DNA of 64,000 nucleotides from Laetiporus sulphureus 93-53 (Eukaryota; Basidiomycota; Agaricomycetes; Polyporales; Laetiporaceae). Position 1 is the first letter of the stretch. Each line of letters begins with the position of its first letter. The notes under the pieces were generated by a model. The model was not told the origin of the DNA and ran no database searches. It saw only the letters and a list, made by a program, of their open reading frames with translations. Positions 27,518-37,503 of this stretch are shown piece after piece. The stretch covers positions 412,885-476,884 of the forward strand of contig NW_024468534.1 in NCBI RefSeq assembly GCF_001632365.1, read 5' to 3'. Made by a program: the position numbers and the translations under genes.

Positions 27518-27843
27518 ATGCCTTCGGAAGAGACAAAGGTGCTTTCTATCTCGCATTCGCGCTCGAGCTGCACGCTGACAGTCTCTCAAACGTAGGAGAG
27601 AGTCATGAAGGCGGTCGAGTTTGGACGCGTATGTGCTGTTCAATTGAGTGCGTCAACGGAGGGCAGCAAATGCTTACGTCTTCTGCTCAGGTCGTCCTCC
27701 ACTACGGCTGGATCCCCTTCATCATCTACGTTGGCTACACCCGTAGCAACCCTCAGCCGTCGCTGATAAAGTACGTTCAATCACACTGGTTCTATGGCAG
27801 CAAAGCTCACGAAATGCGTAGGTTGATCAGTCCTCTCGCATGA
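27518..27843 (+). CDS. TOM7: Mitochondrial import receptor subunit Tom7
   Basis: Tom7 is a single-span subunit of the outer-membrane TOM complex that tunes its assembly and stability. The gene encodes only 51 residues in four exons: 27518-27538, 27596-27628, 27691-27770 and 27822-27843. The second exon is only 33 bases. Spliced, it reads MPSEETKERVMKAVEFGR, then VVLHYGWIPFIIYVGYTR, then SNPQPSLIKLISPLA, matching the family's GWIPxxIYxGxTRSxPxPSLIxLxxPLA pattern. Exons total 156 bases, exactly 52 codons with stop. All introns have GT...AG. A single hydrophobic segment with conserved Gly/Pro forms the membrane span. No single open frame shows the whole gene. It is divergent from eIF3f with 128 bases between starts. 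Confidence 0.92.
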
Positions 27844-28261
27844 TTCATGTACTACCCTGTATATAATTCCTGCCTGCTAGCATTCGTTTCTCCAGAAGGA
27901 CGCTTCCTCGTGTGATATCGTGACGCTGTTCTGTACAAGGAACGTGCTCGAGGGGCCTCTTGGTGAGTGCTTCTCTCGTTAGGATATGCAGTGATTATAT
28001 GTGTCGTGGTGGTACCGTTTTCTCGGTGCCCCGATCCGCTCGTGCCAAACGCACGAGTGTAGGGCCTGCCGTAACCATCTCGCAAAGATTGGTTTGTTGG
28101 GTATCCAGAAGTGAGGAATTGACAAGGCCAGATATGAGCCTCTATATTTATATCTCAAATGCGGCTCCTTGTCCAGCTTGCTCAACTTTTAAAAACATTA
28201 CAGATAATTACAGTAAGGATACAAGCAGAACAGCGATGAAGCTATAAATTACAAGTTTAAA
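27844..28261. other. Convergent intergenic region (TOM7 / RNF220-like)
   Basis: Four hundred and eighteen bases between two facing stops. Short frames on either strand are not protein-like. The right half (28140-28260) is AT-rich, consistent with 3' untranslated sequence. No RNA gene or repeat is evident. Confidence 0.5.
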
Positions 28262-29793
28262 TTACAAGTATATTCCTCGTAAGTCCACGGCGGCAGTAAT
28301 TCTCTTACAGATGGGACAGAGCTTTGTGGATCCCAAGCAGCGCAGCCAGCATTCACGACAGCATGTATGCCAGCATCCTGTAGAGACTGTAGGCTCCGTA
28401 TAGGGATCGAGGCAGATACGACAAATCAACGATGTCGAGGTCGACACACGTGTCGAGACCTGTTTCGCAGAATTGAATCATCCATCGTTATAACAAGGTA
28501 AGCGCAAAGACTCACCATCAAATTAACCTTGCGCTCTAGGGCCTCGATCAAGGCAGTCCGGTCACCCTCTCTAAGCACTTTTTCGATCGCGCTGTCGACC
28601 TCTTCAGCTTCGTCTACCCCTATCACCTCACCAATCGTCTGTTTCACGTCCTCTACGGCCTCGAGTCTCCTCCTCAACGATTTGCCCTCTGCCACGAGAC
28701 TCCTTAGCATCGCTGCGTCCTGTGTGTCATTGTTTTCCTCACGCCTTCTAGAAATAGCCGTGTCACCACTCTCTTCTGTATCTGCATCTGCATCGACCTC
28801 AACGTCTCCTTCTTCATACCTCGCTTCACCTAGCGGATTGGACAATGCAATGATATCTCCTTCTGAGAATTGCGCAGCACCATAGAGCATCTCGTCTTCT
28901 CCATCTACATCCACCTCATCGTCGATATCCTGCTGTGTACGATCCCTGATATTGAAGCCGGTTCCTGCAATGGTCCGATCAGCAAAGAGCGTAATTTGCA
29001 GCATGATCGGTATACCTTGAAAATTGACACCTGCTGTGACGCTCTCTATCGCTTCGCCGTCGATATCCACTTCCAGATCAAAATCCATATCTCTCCGGAC
29101 GTGCCTTGAGGCATGGCTTTGCTCCTCCGACATCCTTACATGCGCAATGCAAGAGTCTACATGCGCCTCAACCACGTCTAGATCGCCCATCACTACCTTT
29201 GCGCATATTGGACAGACTGTGCCCTCCCTCCGCTCCTTTTTCCCAAATCGCCGTCCACCCCACCACAGCGCATCCTCGTTTCCCCGCGTCATTTCGCGTA
29301 ACTTCGCGTGTCGCTGCTTGCGGCGGTTCCTGATCATCCGTACAACCTTCGGGATCTGGTCGAGGGTAGTTTCTGAAGTGGACGCAAGCGCACTGCCGGT
29401 AATTCCCTTGCGGACCTTCAACGTCGATCGTCGCGACCGGGAAGTCAACCTGAAAGTGCGACGTCAAGTCCCGATATTACGGCTGTACAAGCGCGATATG
29501 GTAAAACAAACTGACGAAGAAATCAGACGTACCCTTCGTCTGGCTCTGCATCCGCAAGTACTTCAGCTGATCCGATATGATGCATGATCTCCTCTACTCT
29601 GGCCATCTCAAATTCACTATGCTTTCCCAACAGCCGGACCGGGATGGCTTCATCGCAGACGGGACAAACTCTTGTCTCTGCCCGCTTCTCTAACATCGCA
29701 TGCAGTATTATCTCACTGTTCGCTTGCGTAGGATGAGAGAAACTCACGCTTCTTGATTCTCGGAGCAGGGGCCGGTTGAGAGTCCATAAACAT
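28262..29793 (-). CDS. RING-type E3 ubiquitin ligase resembling metazoan RNF220
   Basis: The C-terminal RING reads CRICLDPYTEPTVSTGCWHT followed by CCRECWLRCLGSTKLCPICK and ends ITAAVDLRGIYL at the stop. The ordering, the CWH and ECWLR-LG-KLCP elements and the terminal DLRxIYL match the C-terminus of animal RNF220. Upstream are two short Cys pairs: TRVCPVCDEAIPVRLLGKH near 29660 and TVCPICAKVVMGDLD near 29215, each followed by His, consistent with small zinc-binding modules. A region near 29000 (GIPIMLQITLFADRTIAGTGF) and an acidic stretch with coiled-coil-like LRSLVAEGKSLRRRLEAVED precede the RING. At least four exons. The start is uncertain: the first in-frame ATG after an upstream stop is at 29793, and a 5' exon may be missing. 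Substrates unknown; probably nuclear given the basic segments. Confidence 0.82.
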
Positions 29794-30508
29794 GCCGGCG
29801 TCGCTCTCGTCCACGTCGCTCGAGCTCTTTGCCCGTTCCCTCTTTTTTCCCCTGCCGAGGTGTTGCACTGTTTAGCTCTGGGGCAACCTTATAGTACTCC
29901 CAGCCTGAAAACGTACTGCGCTCTCCGGGACAGCGGCATCTGGGGCGTTGTGATGAAGTTGTGTTTTCGATGGGATCTGCGGATTATGCGCGTTGCTTGC
30001 GGGCGTTGTGGTCGTGCGAGATGGGATGGATGGCCACGCTCTCCGCCGGATGGAACAAGCCGCGATGGGCGCGTCGCAAGTCACGTGCGCAACAGCATCC
30101 ATTTCCTGCATTCGGAAGCCGTACCATGGAGGCTCAGAGCGGAAGCCTTTGTACAGTGGTCCGACGATCATACTGCACGTATACACATGCATGTCGGACC
30201 CATGACCGTCACTCACTTCCAATGTTCCAGCTGAACTGGGTTGCTGTACGCTGTAACCTGGGCACAAATGTTTGAAAGCCGCGATGCAACTAATGTCTCA
30301 GAGAATTTGTCAACCATCATGTACACATCGACATCCTCATGACCACCATGCGATTTGGATCTCCTCAACTGAATTAAGCGGTGCCGTCAAGAAAGACGTT
30401 ACAGCGGCCCGTCGAAGCGACGAACACATGACAGGTGAATCGTTCTTCCGGTCTCCACCAATGGACCTACTTATAAGGCGGATGTGAACCGAGTCCTCAA
30501 GCGACAAG
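29794..30508. promoter_or_regulatory. Divergent intergenic region with CCAAT and TATA signals before GH53
   Basis: The 715 bases between the RNF220-like start and the galactanase start. Near the galactanase a CCAAT box lies at 30458-30462 and TTATAAG at 30471-30477, about 38 bases before the ATG. These fit a regulated fungal promoter, CCAAT being the HAP-complex site. A minus-strand frame (29872-30267) may include a 5' exon of the ligase gene but has no homology I can see. Confidence 0.5.
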
Positions 30509-31830
30509 ATGCTGTTCAAAAGCATACTGCTTTTCCTTTGCTCCCTGCAGCCGCTCGTCCACGCCCTCACTTATCGCGCAGCCGATATCTCGTCCATACT
30601 GGTGGTCGAAGATGGCGGGATCACTTACTCTTATGAGAATGGCACAGAGGCTAAATTCGAGGACATTCTCGCCGCAAATGGCATGAACACTGCACGTATC
30701 CGAGTGTGGACCTCTGGAACGTACGATTTGACCTACGCCTTGAAGCTTGGCAAACGTGTGAAGGACGCGGGATTAAGGCTTCACATAGACTTGCATTATA
30801 GCGACACGTGTGAGTCCCACTACTTGGGGACTTCAGCAGTCGTAATTCTGATTGCTTAGGGGCGGACCCGGGTCATCAAGCTATTCCTTCGAGCTGGCCT
30901 ACTGATCTTGATGGTCTGAACGCGGAGATTTATGAGTGCGATGCGTTACCGCCTTCTGATCTGTATCGCGTCGCTAATCATGATTCATCTGCTTCAGCTA
31001 CACTATGGAGGTAGTACAAAGCTTCTTGGACCAGGGAACGCCCATTGATATTCTTCAAGTTGGTCGCTGCGGTTCCGCTGCTTGTTGCAGAAGTATTAAC
31101 ATGCCTACTCTGTCTTAGATCGGCAACGAGATCAATAATGGACTACTCTGGCCTGTCGGCGAGATCTCGGAGAATGGCTTCTCTCCCGCTTCCCAGCTGC
31201 TTCACTCCGCGATTCAAGGAGCAAAGGCCACCGGCGAGAACCCGACCATCCTCATCCACCTCGCGAACGGCTGGGATTGGTCAGGCCTGGAGTATTTCTT
31301 CGGAGGCATTTTTATTTCGGGTGCATTGGAGCTGTCGGAGGTCGACATGATGGGCGTATCGTTCTACCCCTTCTACGGTACTGACGCGACGCTGGCCAAC
31401 TTGTCAATATCTCTGACGAACTTGGTCAATGAATACGGCAGAACAGTGGTGGTCGCTGAGACGGATTGGCCGGTGTCGTGTCCGGGGGTTAATTTGAGTG
31501 ACACCAGCATTCCCATCTCGGTGGCTGGCCAGGCGGAATGGGTAGCGGACATCAGGAGTGTTCTGGAAAGTCTACCGGACTCAATGGGCCAAGGAATCTG
31601 TGAGTGTTTCGGGCGGTCCATAGCAGATAGCACATGGTTGACCGTTCTTCAGACTATTGGGAGCCTGGATGGGTCGGTAATGCGGCTCTTGGCTCTTCGT
31701 GCTCGGTATGTGCAGAGGCTCGCGTCTCCAATGCATAGGTCGTATACTAACTCGACTCCAGAACAATCTTCTCGTAACGTCCAGTGGCGAAGCTGAAGCA
31801 TCAATTAGTATGTTCAGCAGAGATATGTAG
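30509..31830 (+). CDS. Secreted GH53 endo-beta-1,4-galactanase
   Basis: This family cleaves the beta-1,4-galactan side chains of pectin (arabinogalactan type I). A signal peptide (MLFKSILLFLCSLQPLVHA) starts the protein, followed by LTYRAADISSILVVEDGG, NGMNTARIRVW and DAGLRLHIDLHYSDTW. The acid/base Glu lies in IGNEINNGLLWP (near 31122) and the nucleophile Glu in VVVAETDWPVSC (near 31450); both match GH53. The C-terminal exons give FYWEPGWVGNA-like sequence and end SISMFSRDM at the TAG 31828-31830. About six short introns. CCAAT and TATA elements lie just upstream. Secreted plant cell-wall degradation fits a saprotroph or plant-associated fungus. Expected length is about 340-350 residues, as in the family. 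Confidence 0.92.
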
Positions 31831-33193
31831 GCAGAGACTATATTTTATTGGCAGAAAAATGCACATCAGTGGAAGGCATGCCATTGAATGGTTTATGGAC
31901 GGCTGCTCACACTGATGGTTCCATTTGTCAGTAAGGGCCATTAAAGAGGTCGATTGTGCTCACCTGTGCAAACCGCTCAAATGTAGTTAGACGGTCAAGA
32001 ATTCTGTGGAACATGGTTCGTTGCATCTTTCCCTTTTAGTGTTGATGAATGTATGACTGAACCCCACTAATAGTGTAATATCGAAAAGAACTACCGCAAG
32101 CAGCTGGTTGTTTCGAACGGCGCTGAGTTCCTTGTCTGTGGTCGTATTTGTGACATGGGTCAGACTCCGCGGTAAACGGGCAGCGTTCGGGCATACAACG
32201 TGATTACTGACGCGACCACGTGACCGCGTCGAGTTGCTTTCGCGGCCTTTCGGCTGCTCTAAGAGCTTATTACATCAAAAAGTCTTGTATAAGCTCATCG
32301 TCTTGAGCTGATGAGTTGTTTTCTACACAAATGATATTCTAAATTCATTGCGGACAAGCCGTGGGTGCATTCTCTGTTCAAGGTTGTGGTATCTATTAAT
32401 GTATCTCGGTTTGACAATAAGGACTCCGTATTGAACGAACGGATACCATAATCACGAAGGTATGCTCTGCTTCCTGCCAGCGCTCATACTACTCGTTGTG
32501 TGCATCACAAATGCAATCGTCTGTGACGGGCCTGATCGGTAGGGTACTACTCGCCTCGCGCAAGAACACGTCATCATAAAGCAAGCAAGACCGTCAGTTG
32601 TCACGAGGTACTAGACGAGGTACTCTAGCTGGGCCTTCGGATCGGGTGGTATTCAAAGCACCCTCGCATTGGTTAGGACGGGATGAGAGCACATGTTCAA
32701 CAACGCCGGGTAGCAAATGATAGGCTAAAATGGCGCTGCGTTCAGTCCATGAATCTCATGCCAGTCATACGGCTGAGACAAGGCCAAGACGTGTCGACTA
32801 TAATAGCCTGGTTTGTCTCACGGGGAGTCCGTCGCAACTTGGAGGCGGCTAGGGCCCTCACCCGGGCCCTGTCTCGATGTTCGGCAAGGGTTAGGTATAT
32901 CAAGATGTCTGAATACTAGTAGTAGGTTGACTCTTTTGATCAAGTAACGGTTCCTGGAGCGTCCGCTGCGATTCAAACGTTCATTACGTGAGCGGATACA
33001 TTTTCTGATAGAGCGCTACGCCGCTGACTGGGACTGGCGCCTATGAGTGCCCGACGCTCCATCCGATCGGTCGTTCGTGTACCCGCATCCCTATAAAAGA
33101 CGGATATCTCGTGCCTTTGAAACACCCTTCCTCTCACTCTTCCTTGGCGGCCCTCTTCATTCCGTAGAACCCCGGCTGCGCCGTACGAGCTCA
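31831..33193. other. 1.36 kb gene-free region with inverted repeats, upstream of GTP cyclohydrolase II
   Basis: The longest clean gap in the window. Frames here (for example 32683-32919) are not protein-like. It contains an imperfect 22-base palindrome at 32209-32230 centred on CACGTG (32217-32222); an 8-base inverted repeat at 32263-32270 / 32289-32296; an 8-base inverted repeat TGAGACAA / TTGTCTCA at 32774-32781 / 32813-32820; and AGGGCCC / GGGCCCT at 32851-32857 / 32864-32870. TATAAAA at 33092-33098 is a good core-promoter candidate for the downstream gene. The role of the rest is unknown. Confidence 0.6.
33092..33098 (+). promoter_or_regulatory. TATA box of the GTP cyclohydrolase II gene
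   Basis: TATAAAA lies about 96 bases upstream of the ATG at 33194. Its position argues that translation starts at 33194 and not at the in-frame ATG 33047, which would be upstream of the TATA box. Confidence 0.55.
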
Positions 33194-34654
33194 ATGGACC
33201 TCTACAAAGGCATAGAAGGGGGCATCTCCGACCTCGCCCTCCTAGACATGCTGACGGCCCCGGATCTGCCCACCCCCAAGCACAGGTTGAAGAGGAGGGA
33301 TTCTGACTTGGATCCGCTGCTATTAGCGGCCGCTGCTGCATATGGCCCGCACGTTACTCGGAACCACTATGCACATGACTTCTTCCCTGCAGTGGGCGAT
33401 CCTCGCGCGGAGGGAGCGTACGACTGGACTCAGTGGCATGGAGAGACGACGCAGCAGCGGAAGCCTCGCTACAGATACGTGAGCAGGCAGGCTCCCCGGA
33501 GTCAGAGGCTAAAGGAGCAGGGTATTGCGCCAGAGAAGGAGAACGAGCCTGTGAAAGAGGCTGCGACCCCTCTGCGGCGTACGGACAATCTCCCTCTCCC
33601 TCCGCCAAAGACTCATTCCATAGCTCGCCCTCCCGCACCACCGTCATTACTATCTTCACAGTCAGCTTCGGTTACCGATGCTTCGGCGAGCGTCTTCACG
33701 TCTCCGACAATTTCGGCCGTTCAGGTCAAGTGCATGGCACGCACGAGAGTACCCACTCCGCACGGCCCGGTCTTCTTACATTTATACCACAACAATCGAG
33801 ACAACAAAGAGCACCTTGCCATCGTTGTAGACCCGGCGCAGCTGAACGACGATAGACCTCAACTCGCACGTCCACTACGTAGTCAATCACTAGATGCTGT
33901 CTGGTCAGATTCTGAGACGGAGATGGACCGTATCACGCGGGGAGCATACGTCGGACGGTTGTCTCCCACTTCGCAAACCCCTTCCACTCCAATAGAGCAG
34001 TCGACCATTACCACAGGCACCATCCCGTTTCCTCTTGTTCGAATACACTCGGAATGTTTCACTGGGGAAACCATCGGGAGTATGCGTTGCGACTGCGGCG
34101 AGCAACTTGACGAAGCCATCCGGCAGATATCCCAGCCTATCGTGATCCCTGCTTCATCTCCATCGGCAGAGCCGATCACGATACCCGGACGCGGGGCCGT
34201 AGTTTATCTCCGTCAGGAGGGCCGCGGTATTGGTCTTCTCTCCAAGATTCGGGCGTACAATCTGCAGGACCTTGGACACGACACTGTCACGGCGAACATA
34301 ATGCTCGGATATAAGGCGGATGAGCGGGGATACGAGGTCGCCGCAGCCATCTTGCGGGATCTGGGTTTGGGGGCGGAGACAGGGGAAGGTATGCGGTTGT
34401 TGACGAACAACCCGGATAAGGTGCAGGCGCTAGAGCAGGAAGGAATTCGCATCGTAGAGCGCGTACCGATGGTTCCAAGGACGTGGCAGCATCGTCAACA
34501 CAAACATGACGATGTCAAGAAGGTGGAAATGGTGCACGGCCTGACAATGATTGGTGGTGGGGAGGTGTACGGTGAGGACCTGGACCGCTATCTGCGCACA
34601 AAAGTATTGAAGATGGGACACATGCTGCCTCTCTCGGACGATGCATACGCATAG
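33194..34654 (+). CDS. RIB1: GTP cyclohydrolase II (riboflavin biosynthesis)
   Basis: Catalyses the first step of riboflavin synthesis, GTP to 2,5-diamino-6-ribosylamino-4-pyrimidinone 5'-phosphate plus formate and pyrophosphate. One uninterrupted frame of about 486 residues (535 if started at 33047). A variable Pro/Ser-rich N-terminal third precedes the catalytic domain. Zinc-binding cysteines appear in [38 protein letters not shown] carries the nucleophilic Arg and GTP-binding residues; [21 protein letters not shown] and TNNPDK follow. These match fungal Rib1 and bacterial RibA. The absence of introns is unusual in this neighbourhood. Start chosen at [10 protein letters not shown] because a TATA box lies between it and the earlier ATG. 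Head-to-tail with VPS17. Confidence 0.95.
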   Translation: MDLYKGIEGGISDLALLDMLTAPDLPTPKHRLKRRDSDLDPLLLAAAAAYGPHVTRNHYAHDFFPAVGDPRAEGAYDWTQWHGETTQQRKPRYRYVSRQAPRSQRLKEQGIAPEKENEPVKEAATPLRRTDNLPLPPPKTHSIARPPAPPSLLSSQSASVTDASASVFTSPTISAVQVKCMARTRVPTPHGPVFLHLYHNNRDNKEHLAIVVDPAQLNDDRPQLARPLRSQSLDAVWSDSETEMDRITRGAYVGRLSPTSQTPSTPIEQSTITTGTIPFPLVRIHSECFTGETIGSMRCDCGEQLDEAIRQISQPIVIPASSPSAEPITIPGRGAVVYLRQEGRGIGLLSKIRAYNLQDLGHDTVTANIMLGYKADERGYEVAAAILRDLGLGAETGEGMRLLTNNPDKVQALEQEGIRIVERVPMVPRTWQHRQHKHDDVKKVEMVHGLTMIGGGEVYGEDLDRYLRTKVLKMGHMLPLSDDAYA

Positions 34655-35033
34655 CATATACCTCAATCCAACAAATCGTCGCTTGCATATATAGCTGCAT
34701 CTATCTCTTATTATTGACTTGTGTCACCTAAATGGTTGCGGAGTGTGTATCGTACATCGGAATTTGGATGTATTTATTCCGAGCTGTGTACGCTGCCCTG
34801 TCGGCTGCAGCTTCGCTGAAATATGTCGGAAACCATCATGGTCTGGGCAGGGTGTGTACGACGTAGTAGCCGAGCGCAGTCGCTGTGCGTCGACGTCCCA
34901 GCGAGACATTCAAGTCGACGCGCTCGTGGCGCGTGAGCTCGGCATCGTCAGCGGCAGCACTTCCCGTGCCTGTTTCTCAATCTACCACCGCCTCGTTTTG
35001 CTCGCTGCTTTTGACGGCGCCGACGCTGCTACT
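34655..35033. other. Intergenic space between RIB1 and VPS17
   Basis: These 379 bases separate two genes on the same strand. They hold the RIB1 3' region and the VPS17 promoter. An AT-rich stretch sits at 34660-34720. The open frame that continues upstream of the VPS17 ATG has no similarity. I see no RNA gene. Confidence 0.5.
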
Positions 35034-37189
35034 ATGAATACGTTCGACCCTCTCAGCTCAGCGTTCCCGACGGAGGAACCTCCCTGGCCAACCACTCCGC
35101 ATACTCCCCACACTCCGATCCCGAACTTGCCACGCCCATCTCCGCATCTCGATACTTCACGAACGCAGTCGTCGAACGGCTTATATGGCAAGGAGCCTCA
35201 AATATACGGGCAGCCAGAGCCTGGACTTATATCCCCCCGATTGACCACTGCATCAAATGGGACTAAATTCGAGAGACCGGAGCCGTATCTCAGAGTACGA
35301 ATTACCGGTTTGGACAGGAACAGACGGGACATTTTGGTCAAGTTCGATGCGCAGGTCAGTGCCGCACTGCATTAGGGTCGTATGGCCGCTAGCTCCGTCG
35401 CTGACTTTTCGGCTATCTAGACGAACCTGGTGAATTTCACCGGGACGACGTACCGCAACGTGTCGCGATCGTATCAGGAGTTCCAGCAGTTCTACGACGC
35501 CATCATCCACACTATTCCACAAACCATCATTCCTGCTCTCCCGCTGCCCAAGACGTCGGCGCCGACGGACGAGGAGGATGACAGGCTCGTGAAGATCATG
35601 CTGCAGAGATGGTTGACTAGGATCTGTGAGGATCCAATCCTCCTGCAGGAGGAAGAACTCCGCTCCTTCATCGAGAGCGACTTTGGCTACCAGCCCACAC
35701 CAAATGTCCGACGTAAAACCTCGAGTGGGTTCAGTCTGATCAAGTCGCGAGTGCCAGACGAGGACGAGGAGCTCCAGCGGGCTCGCTTCGAACTGACGAA
35801 GTTGGAGAGCCAGTATCTCGAGGCGGCCAAGGCTATTGACAAGCTCTCTCGAACACGGAAAGGTTTGTCGCCACAATCTCAAATCTGTTTACTTTTTCTG
35901 ATAATGCCCGCTAGGACTTGGGTTGGTGCGAGCTGAGATGGGAAACAAATTCGTGAACGTGGCGACAACAGAAGCTCATCCTCCTTTGGGAAATGCTATC
36001 CAGAAACTGGGCAGAGCGTGGCACAGCCTCGCTGATCTTGACCAGGCGCAGGGGATCAGTGAATGCGTTATCGTCGGTGACTCTCTGGGCTACCAAGCGT
36101 TGAACGCACGGTCAGCTAAGGAGACACTGCAACAACGCACAGCTGTGTTGGAGGATTACCAGGCCGCTGTGAAGACCACTATTTCCAAGCGTCGAAACGT
36201 GGAACGACTCAAAGCTAGCAGCAACATCAGGTCGGACAAGGTTGATGAGGCTTTGGAGGAGATGGAGGAGGTCAGTTCAGATTGTCGTGGAAGACAATCC
36301 CAGTCTAACCACCTTGTCTCAGGCGAATAAATACGAGATGATCCTCGCCAAGCGAGCAGAGGGCATTTCGCAGAACCTCCACCGTGCTCTGGATAGACAC
36401 AAGAAGCTTGTCACGGAGGACGTCACAGCAGCACTGGTCGAGCATGTTCGTTCGTCCATCATGTACGAGCGACAGCTGCTGCGAGAGCTCGAGGCACTCA
36501 GGCCAGACGTGCAAAACGCGGCAAAGAAGCACGTTCCGGCCAAGCCTGCTGCAGCACCTCGTCCAACATATATTCCGCCATTAGAGGATTTCTCGAAACC
36601 GCCAGCACCTCGGCCTGCATCTGCTGTCCCTACCACTAGCACATTCAAAGTGTCACCCAATACCACACAGGGGCCGCCTCGTACCGCCAATGCTTCGCCC
36701 CAGCCTCCATTGCCAGTATCACCTTCACCATCCTCGACAGGCACGATTAGGAGCACCTTGCCTCCACAATCTCCTGGGGCCGGGCCGTCTTCTCCATTCC
36801 CACAGCAGTCTTCCTTCACTCCGCCTCAGCTTAGCAGCGATGGTCCGCCACTCGGCGGCCGTTTCGTCGACGGTACGAAGTCGATGTTCGTCAAGTCGAC
36901 CTCTTCGCCCTTTTCGCCTGTATCCCCTCTTCATCGCCCGATCTCACCCGCGCCATCAGCAAGGGGCACGCTGGATTCCCCATTGCATGGGCCACATCCT
37001 CTCACGAACCCGCCCTTGTCGCCGCTGTCGCGTCCGACAAATGGCGGCTTTTCGTCTATGCCGTCATCTCCGGCGGTAGACCCTCTTACAGGCATGCCTG
37101 TCACCATGTCACAATCTATGAGGATACAGCCAACCAGGCCGAAACTAGATGCGAGGGAGGCTGCAAGCAAGCTCGCGAACATGTTTTAG
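35034..37189 (+). CDS. VPS17: Vps17, sorting nexin of the retromer
   Basis: Vps17 pairs with Vps5 to form the membrane-bending sorting-nexin half of yeast retromer, which returns receptors from endosomes to the Golgi. After a Pro-rich leader starting MNTFDPLSSAF, the PX domain reads PYLRVRITGLDRNRRDILVK, then TNLVNFTGTTYRNVSRSY and LPKTSAPTDEEDDRLVKIML. The strongest family-specific stretch is TRICEDPILLQEEELRSFIE plus SDFGYQP. The BAR-type helical region follows (KLSRTRKDLGL... and RAWHSLADLDQAQGISECV). A Pro/Ser-rich tail ends REAASKLANMF. Introns near 35356, 35863 and 36270. A yeast-like product would end soon after the BAR domain, so the roughly 200-residue tail is a fungal extension of unknown use. 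Confidence 0.93.
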
Positions 37190-37503
37190 AACTCTTCCTG
37201 CCGTATCGATACCTCAGTATGCTATTTCCTAATTCCCATGTCGCCAGGATGCGTCAGGATGTCATATGCTTTCTAAGGACTCTCATAAAGTACGCGTGCG
37301 GCCGCATCCTCTCACTCCGAGAGGCTCTTCCCTGCGTTCCTGGTCATGTGACCGCGATATTCTACTTATGTCCCATATGACTCGCTGCGGGGCTCCGCGA
37401 TTGTGTCTTCCGTAAAACTAAGCTTGAGGCGACTGTCTACCAGATCAAAGCAGGTACATCTCATTCCTCTTCACCATTCTTCTGTAAGACACCTGCGTTG
37501 ATC
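37190..37503. other. Intergenic space between VPS17 and LEU2
   Basis: These 314 bases should hold the VPS17 terminator region and LEU2 promoter. I looked for the CCGG-N4-CCGG element bound by Leu3 in ascomycetes and do not see it. A TACGCGT occurs near 37291. Nothing else stands out. Confidence 0.45.

Noticed and set aside
29872..30267. Minus-strand frame of 131 codons upstream of the RNF220-like gene
   Set aside because: Attempts to splice it to the ligase gene broke the frame; no similarity seen. It may include an unplaced 5' exon.
32300..32345. C/D-box snoRNA-like sequence (CTGATGA)
   Set aside because: The C box lacks the required first purine, and no matching D box at the right distance was found.
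32761..32870. TPP-riboswitch-like CTGAGA
   Set aside because: The rest of the aptamer (ACCTGAT-type strand and conserved spacing) is missing.
32683..32919. + strand frame of 78 codons in the gap before RIB1
   Set aside because: Arg/Val-rich without features, overlaps the inverted repeats, no splice or promoter context.
34719..35033. Open frame extending upstream of VPS17
   Set aside because: No similarity before the ATG at 35034; treated as promoter and 5' untranslated sequence.
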